DNA of 44,590 bases from Rhodoferax sp. GTDB lineage: Bacteria; Pseudomonadota; Gammaproteobacteria; Burkholderiales; Burkholderiaceae_C. A program made the position numbers and the translations under genes. Positions 43,174 through 44,590 of this stretch are shown piece after piece (position 1 is the first letter of the stretch; each line of letters begins with the position of its first letter). The notes under the pieces are model-generated. The model saw only the letters and a list, made by a program, of their open reading frames with translations, had not been told where the DNA came from and made no database searches. The DNA lies in contig NZ_JAAFHA010000023.1 of NCBI RefSeq assembly GCF_010365055.1, forward strand, positions 1 to 44,590. Reading direction: 5' to 3'.

Positions 43174-43662
43174 TTACGACACGATGTAAGCGCCCGAACC
43201 GGTCGACAGCAGCTTGCCGTCAGCACCCAAAAACTCCATCCGGGTCGACGCCACGCGTGAGCCCAGCCGCATCACTTCGGCGCGCAACTCAAAGTACTCG
43301 CCAATGCCGGGGCGCAGGTAATCAATACGCAAGTCGATAGTGCCGAGCTTGGCAAAGCGGTGGAGTCGCTGCATGGGGGGTTCATCCATGTGGCGCGCCC
43401 CAATGGCGGCCATCACGGCCAGGCCGCCCATGGCGTCAAGGCCGGCGCTGATGACGCCGCCATGGATTCGGTTGAAGCTGAAATGCCCAATGAGCTCGCG
43501 CTTCATGTCGATGCGCGCGCGCACCTGGTTTGACTTGAGGGAGGTGATCTTCAGGCCCAGCACCTGGTTGAAGATGATCATCTCTTCAAAGACTTTTTTC
43601 AGTCCAGTGACAAATTCTTCTTCGAACTCGACTTCTTTCTCAAGGGCAATGCGTTGGATCAT
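43174..43662 (-). CDS. PaaI-type thioesterase family protein
   Basis: This 162-residue hotdog-fold protein has the family segment NRIHGGVISAGLDAMGGLAV at about residues 65-84 and a later LRIDYLRPG (about 112-120). It probably hydrolyses an acyl- or aryl-CoA thioester. The N-terminus is acidic (MIQRIALEKEVEFEEEFVTG). It follows the acyl-CoA dehydrogenase gene on the same strand with 10 bases between them, so the two probably form one operon for CoA-ester metabolism. Confidence 0.87.
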   Translation of the reverse strand: MIQRIALEKEVEFEEEFVTGLKKVFEEMIIFNQVLGLKITSLKSNQVRARIDMKRELIGHFSFNRIHGGVISAGLDAMGGLAVMAAIGARHMDEPPMQRLHRFAKLGTIDLRIDYLRPGIGEYFELRAEVMRLGSRVASTRMEFLGADGKLLSTGSGAYIVS

Positions 43663-43672
43663 GGGCTGATTC

Positions 43673-44590
43673 TCACAGACCGAGCTGACGCGAGGCCAAC
43701 TCTTTCATGATTTCCTCGGTGCCGCCGCCAATCATCATGACCTTGACCTCGCGATAGATGCGCTCGCAAGCAACACCGCGCATGAAGCCCATGCCGCCCA
43801 GAATCTGCACGCCCTGGTCGGCGCAGAACTGCATCGTCTGCGTCGCGTGGTTTTTCAGCAGGCAGACCTGGGCGACCCACTCAGTGCCCTTCGCGGTTTT
43901 GTCACCCGAATCAGCCCGGCTTGAGACGGTATGCAACCAGGCGCGGGTGGATTCAATGCGCATCTTCATGTCCATCAGCTTGTGGCGAATCACCTGATGA
44001 TCCACCAGCGCGGTGCCAAAGGCTTTGCGCTGGCGCGCCCAGGCCAGTGCCTCGTCATAGCAACACTCTGAAAAACCCAGCGCCATCGCCGCCATCGACA
44101 GGCGCTCGCCATTGAAGTTGGTCAAAATCATCTTGAAGCCGGTGCCCTCGTCACCCACCAGATAGCGGGCCGGCACGCGAACGCCCTCAAAGTGCAGCTG
44201 TGCTGTGTCGGAGCAGAGCCAGCCCATTTTCTTCAACGGGCTGCGCGACAAGCCCAGCGCATCGCCCGGCACCATCAGCATCGAGATGCCGCCCGGGCCT
44301 TTGTCTTTCAGGTTGGTACGCACCGCCACCGTGAACCAGTCAGCACGCATGCCCGACGTGATGAAGGTCTTGTCACCGTCCACCACGTACTCGTCGCCCT
44401 CACGCCGCGCCGTGGTGCGCAGCGCAGACACATCGGTGCCGCCACCGGGCTCGGTGATGGCGAGTGCGGCAATTTTTTTGCCTTGCATCACATCCGGGAT
44501 GATTTCACGCTGCAAGGCCGCGCTGCCATGGCGCATCACCGGTGGCAGCCCGATGTTGTGGCTGAACAGGCTGGCCATCAGCCCGCCGCT
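43673..44590 (-). CDS. Acyl-CoA dehydrogenase (incomplete at window end)
   Basis: At least 305 residues are visible; the frame stays open to the last base, so the N-terminus lies outside. The FAD-contacting segment ALAITEPGGGTDVSALR and the middle beta domain (DGDKTFITSGMRADWFTVAV) are present. The C-terminal helical domain has the tail motif IYREVKVMMIGGGTEEIMKE. These enzymes put a double bond next to the CoA ester of fatty or branched acids and pass electrons to ETF. With the thioesterase it forms the end of a probable acyl-CoA degradation operon. Confidence 0.93.
   Translation of the reverse strand, partial: SGGLMASLFSHNIGLPPVMRHGSAALQREIIPDVMQGKKIAALAITEPGGGTDVSALRTTARREGDEYVVDGDKTFITSGMRADWFTVAVRTNLKDKGPGGISMLMVPGDALGLSRSPLKKMGWLCSDTAQLHFEGVRVPARYLVGDEGTGFKMILTNFNGERLSMAAMALGFSECCYDEALAWARQRKAFGTALVDHQVIRHKLMDMKMRIESTRAWLHTVSSRADSGDKTAKGTEWVAQVCLLKNHATQTMQFCADQGVQILGGMGFMRGVACERIYREVKVMMIGGGTEEIMKELASRQLGL

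Noticed and set aside
1..44590. tRNA, rRNA, insertion sequence or prophage genes
   Set aside because: No tRNA-like cloverleaf next to genes, rRNA segment, transposase motif or phage structural gene was recognised while reading. A dedicated tRNA search was not possible, so absence is not proven.

Overview
The window looks like chromosomal DNA of a betaproteobacterium, most likely a member of the Comamonadaceae (Rhodoferax/Polaromonas-like). The reasons are the high GC content, the gene content (pyrC followed by a NYN-domain gene, DUF3025, a LivHMGF/acyl-CoA synthetase cluster, an ATM1-type ABC exporter) and two kinds of short dispersed repeat that I associate with this family. No rRNA, tRNA, CRISPR array or insertion sequence was recognised. 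Everything here was read by eye, with no database search.

Layout. 1-1756: the end of a molybdopterin oxidoreductase gene, then a 7Fe ferredoxin and a ferredoxin-NADP reductase, all overlapping by 4 bases. 2251-12975: mostly housekeeping genes (FAD-dependent dehydrogenase, asnS, a LysE-type exporter, htpX, the pyrC-NYN-DUF3025 operon, a LysR regulator, an aldo/keto reductase, a small membrane-anchored protein). 13.1-16.8 kb: an accessory patch with a lipoprotein, a 3'-end fragment of an ABC exporter gene, an Xni-type flap endonuclease and a visibly AT-richer gene. That gene encodes a lysine-rich tail, a winged-helix-like region and a TIR/nucleoside-deoxyribosyltransferase-like domain. The intact exporter follows at 16.8-18.6 kb, so its 3' end is present twice around this patch. 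18.6-22.5 kb: YciA-type thioesterase, an NTP/NDP-exchange-type transporter, a second aldo/keto reductase and a crotonase-family protein. 22.6-29.5 kb: a branched-chain-amino-acid-type (HAAT) ABC transporter operon with a long-chain-type acyl-CoA synthetase and a substrate-binding protein, closed by a clear terminator.

29.6-43.1 kb is the most striking region: a two-partner secretion locus. A TpsB/FhaC-type outer-membrane transporter is coupled through a TGA/TTG overlap to a 2760-residue TpsA exoprotein with about 17 MBG/YDG-type repeats, and then through an ATGA overlap to a small unrecognised secreted protein. Transcribed divergently is a NarL/FixJ-type response regulator followed by a membrane-bound hybrid histidine kinase. 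The intergenic space between them carries three perfect short palindromes. The TpsB lacks both halves of the Arg-Asp pair (VRGY and FxDxG motifs) considered characteristic of FhaC. The window ends with a PaaI-like thioesterase and an incomplete acyl-CoA dehydrogenase.

A roughly 45-base dispersed repeat occurs at least eight times, usually just downstream of genes. Two copies lie inside open reading frames (the FAD-dependent dehydrogenase and the DUF3025 protein) and are translated without breaking the frame. A different Comamonadaceae-type repeat sits between livF and the acyl-CoA synthetase gene. It carries a 30-codon leader ORF whose stop overlaps the GTG start of the synthetase.
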